From NCBI GenBank assembly GCA_029747015.1, contig JAKOGI010001331.1, forward strand, positions 136,501 to 200,500: a DNA stretch of 64,000 nucleotides, written 5' to 3'. The DNA is from Carnegiea gigantea (taxonomy: Eukaryota > Streptophyta > Magnoliopsida > Caryophyllales > Cactaceae). The translations under genes and the position numbers were made by a program. Shown piece by piece: positions 34,301 to 43,079 of the stretch. The notes under the pieces are model-generated. The model ran no database searches, was not told the origin of the DNA, and saw only the letters and a list, made by a program, of their open reading frames with translations. The number at the start of each line of letters is the position of its first letter. Within the stretch, counting starts at the first letter, position 1.

Positions 34301-37300
34301 ACAGTTCCTGTGCCCTTTATTGCCTAATGCAAGTTTGACACTTGGATATGTATCCATGTCTGAACCTGTAAGCAAATCTAATCAACATGGTAAAAAACAA
34401 CAAATATTTTTGAGTCGTGATCATTATATGGCCTTTACTAATGGCATCATCAATAATACAAACAATAGAAGCTCGAAGAGACAAAACAAAAGAATATTCT
34501 GTTTTTTAATTGGTTTGGATACTTTGAGTTAGATTGCTTGGGAATGTTTGAGCTTATTCTCCTAGCTCTTTTTACTACTGGCATCATGAATGATACAAAC
34601 AATAGAAGCTTGACGAGACAAAACAAAAAATATTTTCTGTTTTTAATTGGTTTGGATATTGTGATTTAGATTGCTTGGGTAATGTTTGAGCTTATTTCAG
34701 AGTTGTATTTTAGGTCTAGTTATCTTAGAGAATATTTTTACGCTATCTTTCAACCATATTTTTTTAATTAAAAAAATATTATTGTAGTCAATATTTTTGC
34801 TTGGGAAATAAGATGTGCTTTAGGATTAGGGTTGCTCTTTTTCTGAGCTGTCCTAGGGCTGTGTAAGAACTGTTATCTGGTGTTAAGATTTTAGACACAT
34901 TGGGGTAAAATCAGAAAATCCGCAGCAGGTCTGATGGTTTCTTTTACATGTGGATTCATGGATATGTGTGGGTGGATCTCCCCTAATCCTATGTGGATGT
35001 CCTGAAGTTATTTATCCTCACCGTTAGTTATTTGTTTTTTTTTTCTTTTTTTTTTTCCAATCTGAGTTCTCTCTTCCATCTCCAATCCGTCCGTAATCTC
35101 CCATTAAGACCCAAAATCCTCACCAAACCCTAATTCACAAATCAGCCCATCTGTCTTGCCTCACATCAGTACTTCTTCCCGCTCCTTTTCATGGTTCTTA
35201 CCTAAATAGTGAAGCCTTTACAGTTGTTTTCTGTATGTTCTGCAGCTCATGTAATCCTGTGAAGAATGCTGTATCCTGTGCCTGTAAACTCGGAAACCTC
35301 CGCTTAACAATTTGCCTGTTGCATCCAGCCTTTGTGAATTAGATGGCTTTTGTATTGCTTCCTCATCTATTTTGGGATATGTTATTTGTCATGGTTCAAC
35401 TTTAATTGAAAAATGATTATTATTGGTCTGTAATGACCATTGATTGGGTTTGCACCTTAATTTTTTGTCGATTACAGTCGTGCTTGGTATTCTTGCATTT
35501 TTGCTAAAATAAGAGTCCTATTGCTCCCAACTCAAATGACACATTTTTAATAAAGGGTGACATTTAAGATGGTTTTTTTGGTTGGAGGATATCTGGGGAA
35601 ATCGTGTAAACCATCCTACACCTTGAAAATGGTTCTTGCTCATCTAAAAATTGCACAATTGCAATATCATGATAATTCTGTTTATTATTTTGCTAATTGT
35701 CGCCCTTGGAGTGGTAACATTATTTACTTTTCATTTCAACTAGCAAAAGACTCTCATGTAATTAAAATTACCATACTTCAATTACCCATCTCTCCCTCAA
35801 TTTTTTTTTTGGGGGGGGGGGGTTGGTTCCCATAATAATCTCAACTCCCCAGTTCCTACCCCCTCATATCCCCAATCCTCCCCCCCCCCCCCCGGTTGCT
35901 TTAGAAACCCTTCCCGCTGCATCTCTCGGGGACCCCTTTTCATTTTTTTTGGACTTCCTGGGGGGTTGTTGGTGCTTTCACAGTTCATTCAACCTGGAAA
36001 GTTACTTTTTATCCATCTTCCATGCATTACTGTCTTACACATAACCCCAAAATTCATAAGTCACTGTAGATGAAGGTCTTTGCATTGGGTTGTGTTGGTT
36101 GTTTCATCCGTCTTTTGTTTGAGCTGTGATATGGCATAATCTTTTCAGGTTTCAAATTCCCGGAGACAATTATGATTAGGCCTTTGTAATTTAATTGGAC
36201 ATAGTAGTTGAAACTTGAACCTATCAAGCCTGAGCAGGACGAAGTTTCATGTATGATTAGGCTGCAGGGGAATACCTAAGCCTTAGAGGGAAATGAGAGC
36301 CCACTTGCAAAGGGCTACCGCAGAACCTTTCTGGTGCTATGGTTTGGATCACTTGACTTTCCATATTGAAGTTGAGTCCCTGACCATCCATCCAGACGTG
36401 ATACCTCTATCTTTCTCATAGTATGCTAGTTGAATCTGTCTGTTAAACCACCTAGTGTAGATCCTGCCTTTGCAGGGTTTGTGGAGATTTAAATGTAGAT
36501 AGCTTTTTCGCAAGCATTCATCCGAGCAAATATATTGATCCAAAGAGATAATTTTTCTCTTTCCTTCATGATGCATGATTTTTTTACAATATATTAAAGT
36601 ATTTTCAATATATTTGTGATCTTCACTATATAGTAAAGTATTCATGGTGCATGATTTTTTACAATATATGATGTCTCACCCTTGCGAGCATTCCTGCAAG
36701 CTAATTATGTCTATTAAAAGTACTTACAATATTGATGCATGATTTCTTTCATTCATGTTGTGTCTGTCAGTCTGTCAATTTGGTTGTCACGATTTCTGCC
36801 TGATTATGTGTGCTTTAGCTAAACAATAAATTTAATATTCGCTTTTAAGTCGTCCTGGCATGCTTCTATAGTACTTTGATGTCTTCTATGGCACTTACCT
36901 GCAGAATAGTTTTTGTTCCAAGGATCTTAGTGTGTTCTTTTACCCCTTTGGTGCTGATGTAAGCACATTAATCTTAGTAACTTAAACTTTCTGCATCCTG
37001 TTATGACTATTTTAAGCCTTTCCCTGCATGATATTCCAGGTTGGTAAAAAGAGAGAGCGTGGGTTAAGAGCACCAAATGCTCCTCCAGGTCTGTTTTTCC
37101 AGCATGCTGGGCACAGGTTAGTCTCTGTTTTCTTGGGCAATTTTATTTGTGCTATTTTTGTAGATGCTAATTGGACAAGAAATAGCAAATCACATTTCGC
37201 TGTGTAAAGATCATGGGTGAGGTGCAATAGAGTCTGTTTCTGTTTGCTTGCTGAGTTGAGGTCATCCTAAGGCATGTGAAACTGAACCACAGGTTTCTTT

Positions 37301-38326
37301 CTTTGTTCATGCACAAATCTATTTCATATGCATCCTTAACTTAGCTTAAAGAATTCTTGAAATCCTTGACTATTTGGTAGATGACTTGATTCATTCCCGG
37401 CTTGTTTACCCTCCTCCGGCCTCTTGTTTTACTCTTGAATTTCTTTTTGTCATATTTATTGGTACTATTAGTTATGGGATTACATGCGGTCCTCAAATGT
37501 TGCACTTCTAATCTAAATACCAGGGACAAGGTGGTCGATTTCCATTGGAATGCGTATGACCCTTGGACTATCGTAAGTGTTTCTGATGACTGTGATTCAA
37601 GTGGCGGTGGTGGAACACTACAGGTATCAGATAATCTGTGATTGTCTTCTAATTCTTCATCCCAATTTTATTCCCCTCCCGCTCTTTTTTTTGGGTGGGT
37701 GATTCCATAGGAGGCTTATTGACTATCATCGCTTGCACAATATTACATTGGAAACTATCGATCTAATTACACAAACCAAATTTTTCCAAACCAAGTGCAC
37801 ATATGCATTGACAGATATTTTTTTTTTTTTGGGGGGGGGGGGTTGTATAAATTTTACAAGCCACTGCATTGAAATGGTTTTGGTGCAGTTCTGGTTTGGT
37901 GCAAATTTACAATTTTTCATTACAAATGAGAATCTGAACTTGAGACCTACCATAGCAAGGTCTTAACCTCTACTCCTTCGTTGACATGTCTATCATTATT
38001 CACCATTATCCTGTTTTCATAGTATTTCGTTTTCGTTTTCCTTTGGGCTGGCTTGGTACAGCCATCCAGCATTTTGATTGATTCCTACTGGATGCATATT
38101 CAGGCTGATTTCTTTTGATGCCTAAGGGAGATTTTAGATTTCAGGAGCCAGTAGCATAAGCAGAAGTGTAATAAATTCTTTCTCTAAACACGGAACTGTT
38201 CTCTCAGTTGAAATTTTTTGACAGATCTGGCGCATGAGTGATCTGATATACAGACCTGAAGAGGAGGTTTTGGCGGAGCTTGAACAGTTCAAGTCTCATG
38301 TGGCAACATGTGCTTCCAAATCCTGA
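16020..38326 (+). CDS. MSI4: MSI4/FVE-type WD40 histone-binding protein, 15 exons, 521 aa
   Basis: Exons: 16020-16336, 16886-16949, 17344-17430, 17700-17762, 21112-21177, 21278-21352, 21451-21526, 23038-23233, 23383-23464, 28067-28140, 28262-28373, 28457-28531, 37040-37116, 37524-37623, 38225-38326. They total 1,566 bases, all phases agree, and no stop interrupts. Residues 1-75 are a low-complexity Arg-Ser, Gln, Lys and Glu tail. Residues 76-127 are the histone H4-binding N-terminal domain ([19 protein letters not shown]). Six WD-type blocks follow: VLVWDVE, VVLWSIQ, LILWDAR, VRMFDRR, LNIWDYE and LQIWRMS. In Arabidopsis this family (about 507 aa) acts in nuclear histone deacetylase and PRC2-like complexes, represses FLC and mediates flowering and cold responses. 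Identification is by family knowledge; expression is not shown. RBBP4/MSI1-type paralogs are less likely because of the conserved FVE-specific flanks ([27 protein letters not shown]). Confidence 0.95.
16886..16949 (+). CDS. MSI4: MSI4/FVE exon 2, followed by a GC donor
   Basis: Acceptor TGCAG precedes the exon, which encodes (R)[21 protein letters not shown]. It must end after the Gln codon CAG to join exon 3 (TDGSV) in frame. The next bases are GCATTG, so the intron begins GC rather than GT. Confidence 0.9.
17344..17430 (+). CDS. MSI4: MSI4/FVE exon 3
   Basis: Acceptor ATGCAG and donor GTGAAA flank 29 codons, starting [15 protein letters not shown] and ending AAAEHISQ. Confidence 0.95.
17700..17762 (+). 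CDS. MSI4: MSI4/FVE exon 4
   Basis: Acceptor GTCTAG and donor GTATGA flank 21 codons, [20 protein letters not shown] plus E. Both edges fall between codons. Confidence 0.95.
18168..18191 (+). repeat. T12-G12 homopolymer junction
   Basis: A run of T changes directly into a run of G. Similar junctions occur at 34,122, 35,801 and 37,818, and in reverse at 46,691. Confidence 0.8.
18222..18335 (+). mobile_element. SINE-like fragment with (CAC)n
   Basis: A CAC repeat is followed by GTGGGTCTCGCTTACGCGGG and GGTCTGGGGAGATCCAGATG, then GTAGGCAGCCTTACC. This block of words is common in tRNA-derived plant SINEs, from memory. No poly(A) or target duplication was found, so it is a fragment. Confidence 0.45.
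18802..18959 (+). repeat. Compound (CA)n-(TA)n-(TG)n-(CA)n microsatellite
   Basis: CA repeats cover about 18,802-18,871 with small interruptions, an alternating TA/TG segment follows, TG repeats cover 18,903-18,932, and CA repeats return at 18,935-18,959. The CA and TG blocks are mutually complementary. Open frames across it are artefacts. Confidence 0.95.
18955..19316 (+). repeat. Tandem duplication, period about 190 bp
   Basis: Both copies start TAGGGCCTGTTCTATTTCGT (18,967 and 19,158) and run to TATCGTATAATTTGTG (ends near 19,126 and 19,316) with few differences. Each also contains GTAAGGAGCTGTAAG-type short repeats. The start resembles a Harbinger/Tourist-type terminus, but no matching right end was found. 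Confidence 0.85.
19490..20490 (+). repeat. Direct and tandem repeats of an unidentified element
   Basis: A block containing ATTAAACATGAAAGAC and CAATGTTGTATTGCTAAT occurs near 19,735-19,840 and again near 20,025-20,130. A second unit starting ATTGAAACAGTA occurs at 20,140 and 20,312, with a partial third at 20,483, giving a period near 172 bp. A CCCGTGCTTTRTACG motif flanks the region at about 18,761 and 20,653. This could be a Helitron-like or other non-autonomous element. Confidence 0.6.
21112..21177 (+). CDS. MSI4: MSI4/FVE exon 5
   Basis: Acceptor ATGCAG and donor GTAAGC flank 22 codons, [20 protein letters not shown] plus PD, the first blade of the propeller. Confidence 0.95.
21278..21352 (+). 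CDS. MSI4: MSI4/FVE exon 6
   Basis: Acceptor ATCAG and donor GTATGT flank 25 codons beginning [18 protein letters not shown]. Confidence 0.95.
21451..21526 (+). CDS. MSI4: MSI4/FVE exon 7
   Basis: Acceptor GTGCAG precedes [17 protein letters not shown]. The exon ends one base into a Gly codon with donor GTAGGA, the only choice that joins SGG to KDRSVVLW. Confidence 0.95.
21575..22725 (+). mobile_element. Non-autonomous hAT element in intron 7 (element 21583-22717)
   Basis: The ends are TAGACTTGTCA (left) and TAGACCTGTCA (right, read inward). The flanks GTTTTGTA (21,575-21,582) and GTTTTGCA (22,718-22,725) form an 8-bp duplication with one mismatch. Both subterminal regions are packed with CGGGTTCGGGTC-type motifs. 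The 1,135-bp element has no transposase. Confidence 0.9.
23038..23233 (+). CDS. MSI4: MSI4/FVE exon 8
   Basis: Acceptor GTGTAG and donor GTACTG flank the longest internal exon. It encodes [19 protein letters not shown], a variable loop, then [20 protein letters not shown]. Confidence 0.95.
23383..23464 (+). CDS. MSI4: MSI4/FVE exon 9
   Basis: The acceptor is ACTGAAG at 23,382, not the nearby CGCAG, because only the former joins KS to [19 protein letters not shown] in frame. Donor GTAAAA follows NPVIK. Confidence 0.93.
24055..24307 (+). repeat. Left arm of an inverted-repeat element split by the LINE
   Basis: CTATCCTTGAATTG and TATCATATAGCCC near 24,062-24,095, plus TTAGTTAAATCTTACAGCC, recur as inverted versions in AGGGATTAACTAATAATTGC (about 24,260) and GGGTATATGATAGTAGTTC (27,017-27,036). 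This looks like a foldback/MITE-type element that the LINE later entered. Confidence 0.5.
24295..26912 (+). pseudogene. LINE ORF2 remnant: reverse transcriptase and zf-RVT domain
   Basis: RT blocks in order: [39 protein letters not shown], then after a frameshift near 24,905 [36 protein letters not shown] and the catalytic [11 protein letters not shown] (near 25,310-25,340; FADD is more usual). A TAA at 25,358 and another stop near 25,410 break the thumb region. From 25,602 a 436-codon open segment holds the thumb and the C-terminal zf-RVT domain, with [19 protein letters not shown] as its zinc-binding box (26,527-26,583). It cannot make a full protein. Confidence 0.9.
24295..26998 (+). mobile_element. 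5'-truncated L1-type LINE in MSI4/FVE intron 9
   Basis: The copy starts inside ORF2 just before RT ([20 protein letters not shown]), so ORF1 and the endonuclease are missing, and it ends in a short A7 tail. Flanks AAAAGTCAAGGG (24,296-24,307) and AAATGTCAAGGG (27,007-27,018) form a possible 12-bp duplication with one mismatch; the left copy overlaps LINE coding sequence, so the 5' junction is ambiguous. Same sense as the host gene. Confidence 0.9.
27567..27603 (+). repeat. Uninterrupted 37-base G run
   Basis: It is followed by C and further G-rich sequence to about 27,613. The coding-sense transcript would be strongly G-quadruplex-prone. Homopolymer length may be affected by assembly error. 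Confidence 0.85.
28067..28140 (+). CDS. MSI4: MSI4/FVE exon 10
   Basis: Acceptor GGATAG and donor GTATGT. It encodes [20 protein letters not shown] followed by YIITG with a split Gly-Ser junction. Confidence 0.95.
28262..28373 (+). CDS. MSI4: MSI4/FVE exon 11
   Basis: Acceptor TTGCAG and donor GTTTTG. It encodes [20 protein letters not shown] and then [13 protein letters not shown]. Confidence 0.95.
28457..28531 (+). CDS. MSI4: MSI4/FVE exon 12
   Basis: Acceptor TTCCAG and donor GTATGA flank 25 codons, [20 protein letters not shown] plus WDYEK. Confidence 0.95.
28760..29260 (+). mobile_element. Partial copy of the GCGC-type TIR element
   Basis: Its left end CTTAGTTTGAAAAAGCGCC and following GCCTAGGCGAG match the left end of the 32,625-33,746 element. 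Further in, repeated AAACCCTA-type words and a splice-donor-like AGGTAAGTAA (29,230) recall that element's interior. No right end or duplication was found. Confidence 0.5.
29645..29940 (+). repeat. Tandem duplication of about 145 bp in intron 12
   Basis: Each copy runs from CTGAAAAATC (29,656 and 29,812) through AAACTAAGNCCTGTG to TCCTAAAATGGAATTTCAC (copies near 29,760 and 29,908). Copies are diverged by many substitutions. Confidence 0.7.
30240..30570 (+). repeat. First copy of a diverged intron-12 segment
   Basis: Ordered matches such as TTAGGCCTAGTATCT, TGTGGATTC and CTAATTCACAAATA-type words recur in the same order at about 34,695-35,150, indicating an old segmental duplication on either side of the two TIR elements. 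Confidence 0.5.
30912..32538 (+). mobile_element. Non-autonomous hAT element in intron 12
   Basis: The right end, read inward, is TAGACCTGGCA at 32,530, and the left end reads CCTGTCA near 30,916. Subterminal CGGGTC motifs and the word GTTCAAAACCC match the 21,583-22,717 element closely. GTTACA occurs at both flanks (30,910 and 32,531); a small deletion at the left tip would explain the imperfect left end. The interior has (TA)n, (CT)n and G16 runs but no transposase. Confidence 0.8.
31169..31320 (+). repeat. (TA)n and (CT)n microsatellites
   Basis: TA repeats cover 31,169-31,208, CT repeats 31,259-31,298 and a short CA run about 31,306-31,321, all inside the hAT element. Confidence 0.9.
32617..33754 (+). 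mobile_element. TIR element with perfect 8-bp duplication (element 32625-33746)
   Basis: The flanks CCTAGAAG (32,617-32,624 and 33,747-33,754) are identical. The ends are CTTAGTTTGAAAAGGCGC and, read inward from the right, CTTAGTTTGATAAAGCGC. Both subterminal regions are rich in GGCGCGCC-like words. The 8-bp duplication suggests a hAT-type non-autonomous element of 1,122 bp. The middle has CT-rich leader-like sequence and a consensus splice donor (AGGTAAGT at 32,935). Confidence 0.9.
34434..34697 (+). repeat. 137-bp tandem duplication in intron 12
   Basis: Copies start TTTACTA at 34,434 and 34,571 and share AATAGAAGCT, GAGACAAAACAAA, TTTTAATTGGTTTGGATA and AATGTTTGAGCTTATT in order, at high similarity. 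Confidence 0.85.
34695..35160 (+). repeat. Second copy of the diverged intron-12 segment
   Basis: Partner of 30,240-30,570: it shares TTTTAGGTCTAGTTATCT, GCTGTGTAAGAACTGTTA and CCCTAATTCACAAATCAG in matching order, with several indels. Confidence 0.5.
37040..37116 (+). CDS. MSI4: MSI4/FVE exon 13
   Basis: Acceptor TTCCAG and donor GTTAGT. It encodes [20 protein letters not shown] followed by QHAGH and two bases of an Arg codon. Confidence 0.95.
37524..37623 (+). CDS. MSI4: MSI4/FVE exon 14
   Basis: Acceptor TACCAG and donor GTATCA. It encodes [20 protein letters not shown] and then [13 protein letters not shown]. Confidence 0.95.
38225..38326 (+). CDS. MSI4: MSI4/FVE exon 15 with stop
   Basis: Acceptor GACAG precedes [20 protein letters not shown] and a final [13 protein letters not shown], then TGA at 38,324-38,326. 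The end matches the family's usual C terminus closely. Confidence 0.95.
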   Translation: MWRMSDLIYRPEEEVLAELEQFKSHVATCASKS

Positions 38327-38850
38327 AGCAATTTTCGGCGTGTATAATAATCAGGTTGTTTTCAGGCTTGCCTCATAGCAATTATTTGGAAAAAAAAGGG
38401 GAAATAGCCTGCTTATGTGCAGAACAATGGAACATGTAGTTCTAGGTTACTTGTGGGCATGGTATGTGGTGTCAGGTTTGTCTCTTACTAAATTTCTGTA
38501 TAATTTCGATGGTGTCGCTTCGTTGTATCAGAAAATTCCCACCTTGTTGAGAGAAGTAAAGTGAGATGCCTACAGGTTGTGTCAGGAACTTATGAAGCAG
38601 TGTGAGTACCATCCAAGATGGGAAGATGGATGCTAGAGTCGGGTCAAACGGATTGGAAAAGAGATTTGATTTTATGAGGTGTCATTGCCGGTTGTACATG
38701 GTTAGAATTTGTGAGGATCATGGTTTGACTCTTAAAGAGGGAAATCTCAAAAATTTGATGGCATTGGCATCAATTCTCGTTGTTTTTCTTACTGCTTGTT
38801 TGAAAAGAGAGACAGAGAAGGGGGGGGGGGAAGTTAGTTCGGAGATGCTG
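38327..38850 (+). other. Presumed 3' UTR and downstream flank of MSI4/FVE
   Basis: No further coding is seen. AATAA-type words occur at about 38,345, but the cleavage site cannot be set. An 83-codon open segment at 38,602-38,853 has no recognisable content. Confidence 0.4.
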
Positions 38851-39303
38851 TAAGGCTCTGTTTGGACTTAGAAAATTTGAGGGAGTGGAAATCAAGGGAG
38901 TGGACAAAAAATTACAAAAAATGAGGAGAGAAAATTATTTGTTTTTCTCTTGGTTTGGAGTGATGTTGCGAAACCCAAGCCAGACGAGGCCAGTCGGTCG
39001 GACCATTTTGATCAGAAACCGTATAGCCATTCGGTTCGGAGAATATGAGACTCATTCTTACCATTAATTGGCCAAACCTGGTTAAGCTCGGTTGAAACTG
39101 CCATCGGCTGACCCAGATGGGGCCGGTCAAAACTGCAATTGGTTTACGTGGATGGTTACCTGTTAGACCGGAGAATAAAACCTTCGAAGTGCCCTCAAAC
39201 CCTAGATCCAATGCGGTACCTCACTTGCAATTCTCTCATTTCAACCCTCGCAGATTCCTCATTGGAATTCCTGTGTCTGCTCTGTGCTATGAGTAGGCCT
39301 TAT
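38851..39303. other. Non-coding DNA with possible transposon fragment
   Basis: GGCTCTGTTTGGACTTAG near 38,853 resembles a Tourist-type terminus, and CGGTT/CCGG-rich words at 38,980-39,170 resemble hAT subterminal DNA. Neither has a partner end. Confidence 0.3.
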
Positions 39304-40737
39304 TTGGTAATTAGGCCTGGGCAATGTACCGGGCGTCCATTGGCATAAATGGACGGGCCCTAAAAAAAAAAGATAGAAAACCATGAAAAATTATAACTGG
39401 ACCGGGTCTTAAAAGGGCTGCCCATTAATTAGGCATAATGGGTTGAGACCGGGCCGTGGTGCGGGCCATTTCTGTGACACCCGAAATGGTTGAAATGCTT
39501 TACTCGCTGTCTCTCTCTTTCGCTGTCTCTCTCGTTCTTTCTCCTCTCTCTGTGCCTTAACCTAAACCCTAGTCACTCTCCATCGCTCCATTTTTGGGTA
39601 ATCTTTAGAAGGTTGAAGCCTGAAACCTCGTCTCTCCTCTCCGCCTCCCTCTGCCTTTCCAGGTACTTCTCCTTTCTCCTTCGCTGTTCTCTTTCTTGGT
39701 GCTGATTCTCTTTCTCTTTCTTTCTCTTTCGGGTGTAGAGGATCTTCAACTGTATGCAATTGTAGAAATTAGTGACACGGGTAACCAAAAAAAAACTAAC
39801 TTTTTAGATCTAGGTTTTCTCAATATTCTCTGTTGAGCGTTTGGTTTTGGTGGGACGTCTGGTTGCCTCTCAGTGACCATGATCTGTGGTTTCTTGAAGC
39901 TGATGGGAGTGTTTGTGTTTAGGGTTGAAACTAATAACAAAACAAGAGGAAAGGGGAAAAGGTGGGTTTAGTTCTTCTTCATATTACAACAAGATCTGCT
40001 TGATGTTTGCCCTATTTCCTCTGTTCAATATAATTGCAAGCCCGCTTTTCTCTTCTTGCCAAGTTCCAATCTTTTGTATCATAAATCTCCCCTATTTTTT
40101 TGGTTCTATGTAAAAACAGTAATAGCCATTTTTCAGATTGTCAGATGAGATAGTGGGGTTTTTTTCCTGATTCAACAAAGGGGTGGCTTATTTACTGTGT
40201 GTTAATGGCAGCATTTCTGTTTGTGAGTGGATGAAGATGTCCGTATGTAAAAAAAGAACATATCCCAGTATATGAAGGAACAAAAATGGGAAAAGGAATC
40301 CGCAAAAAGTAGCCTGAGAAGCTTCAACCAACATGAGCAAAATCAACAACGACAAGTTAATCAACTCCGTGGCTTCGTGATCAAATTTAGACTTCATTAC
40401 TTGTGGAATTGGTTTCAGAAATTATCTTTAATTTGAAATGGCTATGTGGCGTACTTTTAATTGCAGCTTATTGTAATTTGGATTACCTTGATTATGTATT
40501 TTCTAACTTTAAATTTGGGCAAGTTTAGTTTGGTTGGAAAATTACGAGGGCATCAGTTAGTAAATTAACTCACCAAAAATTCTCATTAAGTGGTAATGGG
40601 CGGGTTGGGTTCATTTGGCCCATAACCCAGTCCGACCCATTAACAAGTACGCTAGGCCTGGCCCAGTCCGGCCAGTTTAGTTCATGGGTTGTCTCGGTCC
40701 AACCCAGCTCAGTCCGTTGTCCACCTCTATTGGTAAT
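39304..40737 (+). mobile_element. Non-autonomous hAT element (element 39312-40729)
   Basis: The flanks TTGGTAAT (39,304-39,311 and 40,730-40,737) are identical 8-mers. The left end is TAGGCCTGGGCAATG; the right, read inward, is TAGAGGTGGACAACG. Subterminal GGGCC/CCGACC motifs are present. A CT-rich leader-like stretch with AAACCCTAG and a donor-like AGGTACTT (39,661) lies inside; no transposase. Confidence 0.9.
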
Positions 40738-40753
40738 GGCAACTTTCTGTGAC

Positions 40754-40975
40754 TTAGGGCTTGTTCTTTTCATAGGTAAATTTCAAAATACCAAGCTCAG
40801 CCTACTTTAACTTATTTCAACTCACTTCAACTTACTTCAATCCACTTCTACTCTTTTAATAAAGTTTAATTTATCATATAAAAAAACTTTAACCTACTTC
40901 AACTCCCCTCAACCTACTTCAATTCCTTCACCTTTTTGCCCATTCTAATTTACTCACGAAAAGAACGGGCTCTTA
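40754..40975 (+). mobile_element. Tourist/Harbinger-type MITE (element 40757-40972)
   Basis: TTA flanks both sides. The ends are GGGCTTGTTCTTTTC and, from the right, GAGCCCGTTCTTTTC. The 216-bp interior repeats ACTTCAACTTACTTCAA-type words. A 3-bp TTA duplication and GGGC... terminus fit PIF/Harbinger MITEs. Confidence 0.85.
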
Positions 40976-41099
40976 CATAGAGACGATTGTGCATAGAGAG
41001 GTGAAAAGAGGTCCAAATAAATTAGATTTGCTAAGTGACCAGTATTTAATTTGTTGCGGTGATTTTGTCCCCCAAACCCTATTACGTTGTTTCTCTTTT

Positions 41100-41551
41100 A
41101 CCAAATGCGGACGAGTTGAAACTCATTCAATCAATCAAGTTGGCCTGTTTAAAATATGGTTAATAAAAGAGGGTCCGGTCAATAGTGGACCGATCCATTA
41201 TGGAATATTAAGGGGTTGTGTTAGGTCAGCCCATTAACGGTCTGTGTAGTAACCCAACATTTTTTAACATAATTGCCACATTAATTTATGTGTTATAAGT
41301 AATTAAACTTACCATAAACGTCTTATATGCAACAATAATTATTATATAGAATGTTTTTATACATCTTTGCTTCATTTTTAAAATGGGCCAAAAACAGATT
41401 ATCAATATGCCGACTTTACTTAGCCCATTAATTTATACAAAAAGCCCTGGCCTAACCCACTTTGTTAACGAGCCGGTTATAACCCAATGTGATCCATATT
41501 GTAAATGAGTTGACCCTAACCCGACTTGACCTTTTTCATTGCGCACTCCTA
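41100..41551 (+). mobile_element. hAT right-end fragment
   Basis: Read inward from 41,551 the end is TAGGAGTGCGCAATG, with GGGTTAGGGTC-type subterminal motifs. It resembles the TAGGCCTGGGCAATG end at 39,312. No left partner or duplication was found. Confidence 0.4.
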
Positions 41552-43078
41552 TGTTCTAGTATCTTATTACGTCAGTTCTTAGAATAACACACACAAAAAA
41601 AAAAAAGAAAATTGAACAATAAGATGGGAAAGCCTTTGACAAAAAGATACAGACTAAAAAATGGTGGTTTAACATGGTTGCACCAGTCTAATTCAGTTTG
41701 ATGATCAATTGCGTAAACTACTCTAAAATGATCCTACTGGTTTGATTGGTTGCCCACTTTCCTGATCAGTTTGATCATCGTGTGGGTTATCTTAACATGG
41801 GTTTGACTAAAAAATATGAAGGGTAAAACCATTCTCTAGGACTTTCTTTTTCTTTGTTCAACAGACTGTCTCTCTACATTCGCCTCCTCACCGTAAAAAT
41901 CTAGTACTCTCAATAAGAATGTGTGATGAAAAATAGCAGTTACGGGCGAGTGACGAAGTCCCGACTATGGTGCCGATGTTATACACGTAGTTGAAATGGG
42001 CATGGGAGACTCGGACCCCTGAGGAAAGGCTAGAGGGGAGCATATGGAAGCCCGTGGCAATTGCGCAAATTTATGGATAAGAGGATAGTTAAAAGACTTC
42101 ACTCACTTTTATTAATTAATGAATCCTACTAAAATATAGTCAAAAAAAATTAATTCTTAAATTGTAATAAATGCCATGATAATTAAAATCACTTTTTACT
42201 GGATGAAAAACACCCTTTGTGACTTGAGATTCCTGTCTCCTTTCACAAATGTCCAATTCTCCAGATTCTCATTCACCTTCGGCAAGGATTGCCGACAAAC
42301 ATCATGTGTTTTTCAATGGCGCCGCCAAATTAATGAAAAACCCTAGATAAAATGTGAGGAGAAGGATAAACACTAATCAAGAAATTTGGACCAAAAAATT
42401 TTAGATGCAAGAAATAGCATAGATGTTCTTGCATTGAGGGACTGGGTGGTGTAGGAAAGGGCCTTACTTGAAATTTGTTTCCAATTACCATTGCTAAAGT
42501 GGCACATATGTTGAAGTTGGAATCATTGAGTTCAGTCAAATTACAAGGGAGTACTAGGGTGGGCAAAGCACTATGTCAAGTTGTGAACCTAAGTTGTCAG
42601 CAAAGAAGAAATGAATAGGTGTTCTGGTAGCTCCCAAGGACCGATGGGCAGCACAGAGGAGAGAGAAAAGTTATGAAAAAATAATTATGAGGGTAATTTA
42701 GAAAGTGCAAAATTAGTACATTATTTACTACAAACAAGCATTATTGTGATCAAAAGTTTCTAAAGTTTTCCTCTGATAATAAATATTGTGTAAAGATTGC
42801 TCTTTAAGACATGACTCCAGTTCTAATTGTGTTGTTTGCACTCTTATATTGATTCGTCTTTTATTTATAGATTTCTTGGTGCTACAAAACTTTTGGAAAT
42901 TCCATTTAGCCGTTGGAAACAATCTGTTGATGTATAGCTTATTAGCTTGTTAGCTACAAAATGCTACGTCCTGATTTAGAACCTTTGTCCCGTTTTCAAA
43001 CATTATGTCTATTGCCAACCATGTGACGACAAATCTTGGGCCTCTTAAGCTGCGTTTGTATTCTGTAGGTAAAATTTT
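41552..43078. other. Intergenic DNA, nothing convincing
   Basis: No domain or RNA gene seen. On the - strand near 42,850-42,870 TATAAATAAAAG could be a TATA box of an LTR fragment, but nothing else supports one. Confidence 0.35.
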
Positions 43079-43079
43079 G

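Larger units (their letters stand above)
28532..37039 (+). other. Intron 12, 8.5 kb, transposon-filled
   Basis: It contains a partial GCGC-rich TIR element, tandem and dispersed duplications, a hAT element, a second TIR element with a perfect target duplication, microsatellites and T/G homopolymer junctions. Between about 35,160 and 37,039 I see only T/G and C/G runs and non-coding sequence. Confidence 0.8.

Noticed and set aside
16020..38326. Possibility that the WD40 gene is a pseudogene because of its many insertions
   Set aside because: All exons keep phase, lack stops and have usable splice sites.
41930..42060. GC-richer block near 41,940 considered as rRNA-like
   Set aside because: No extended match to any rRNA segment I know; left unassigned.
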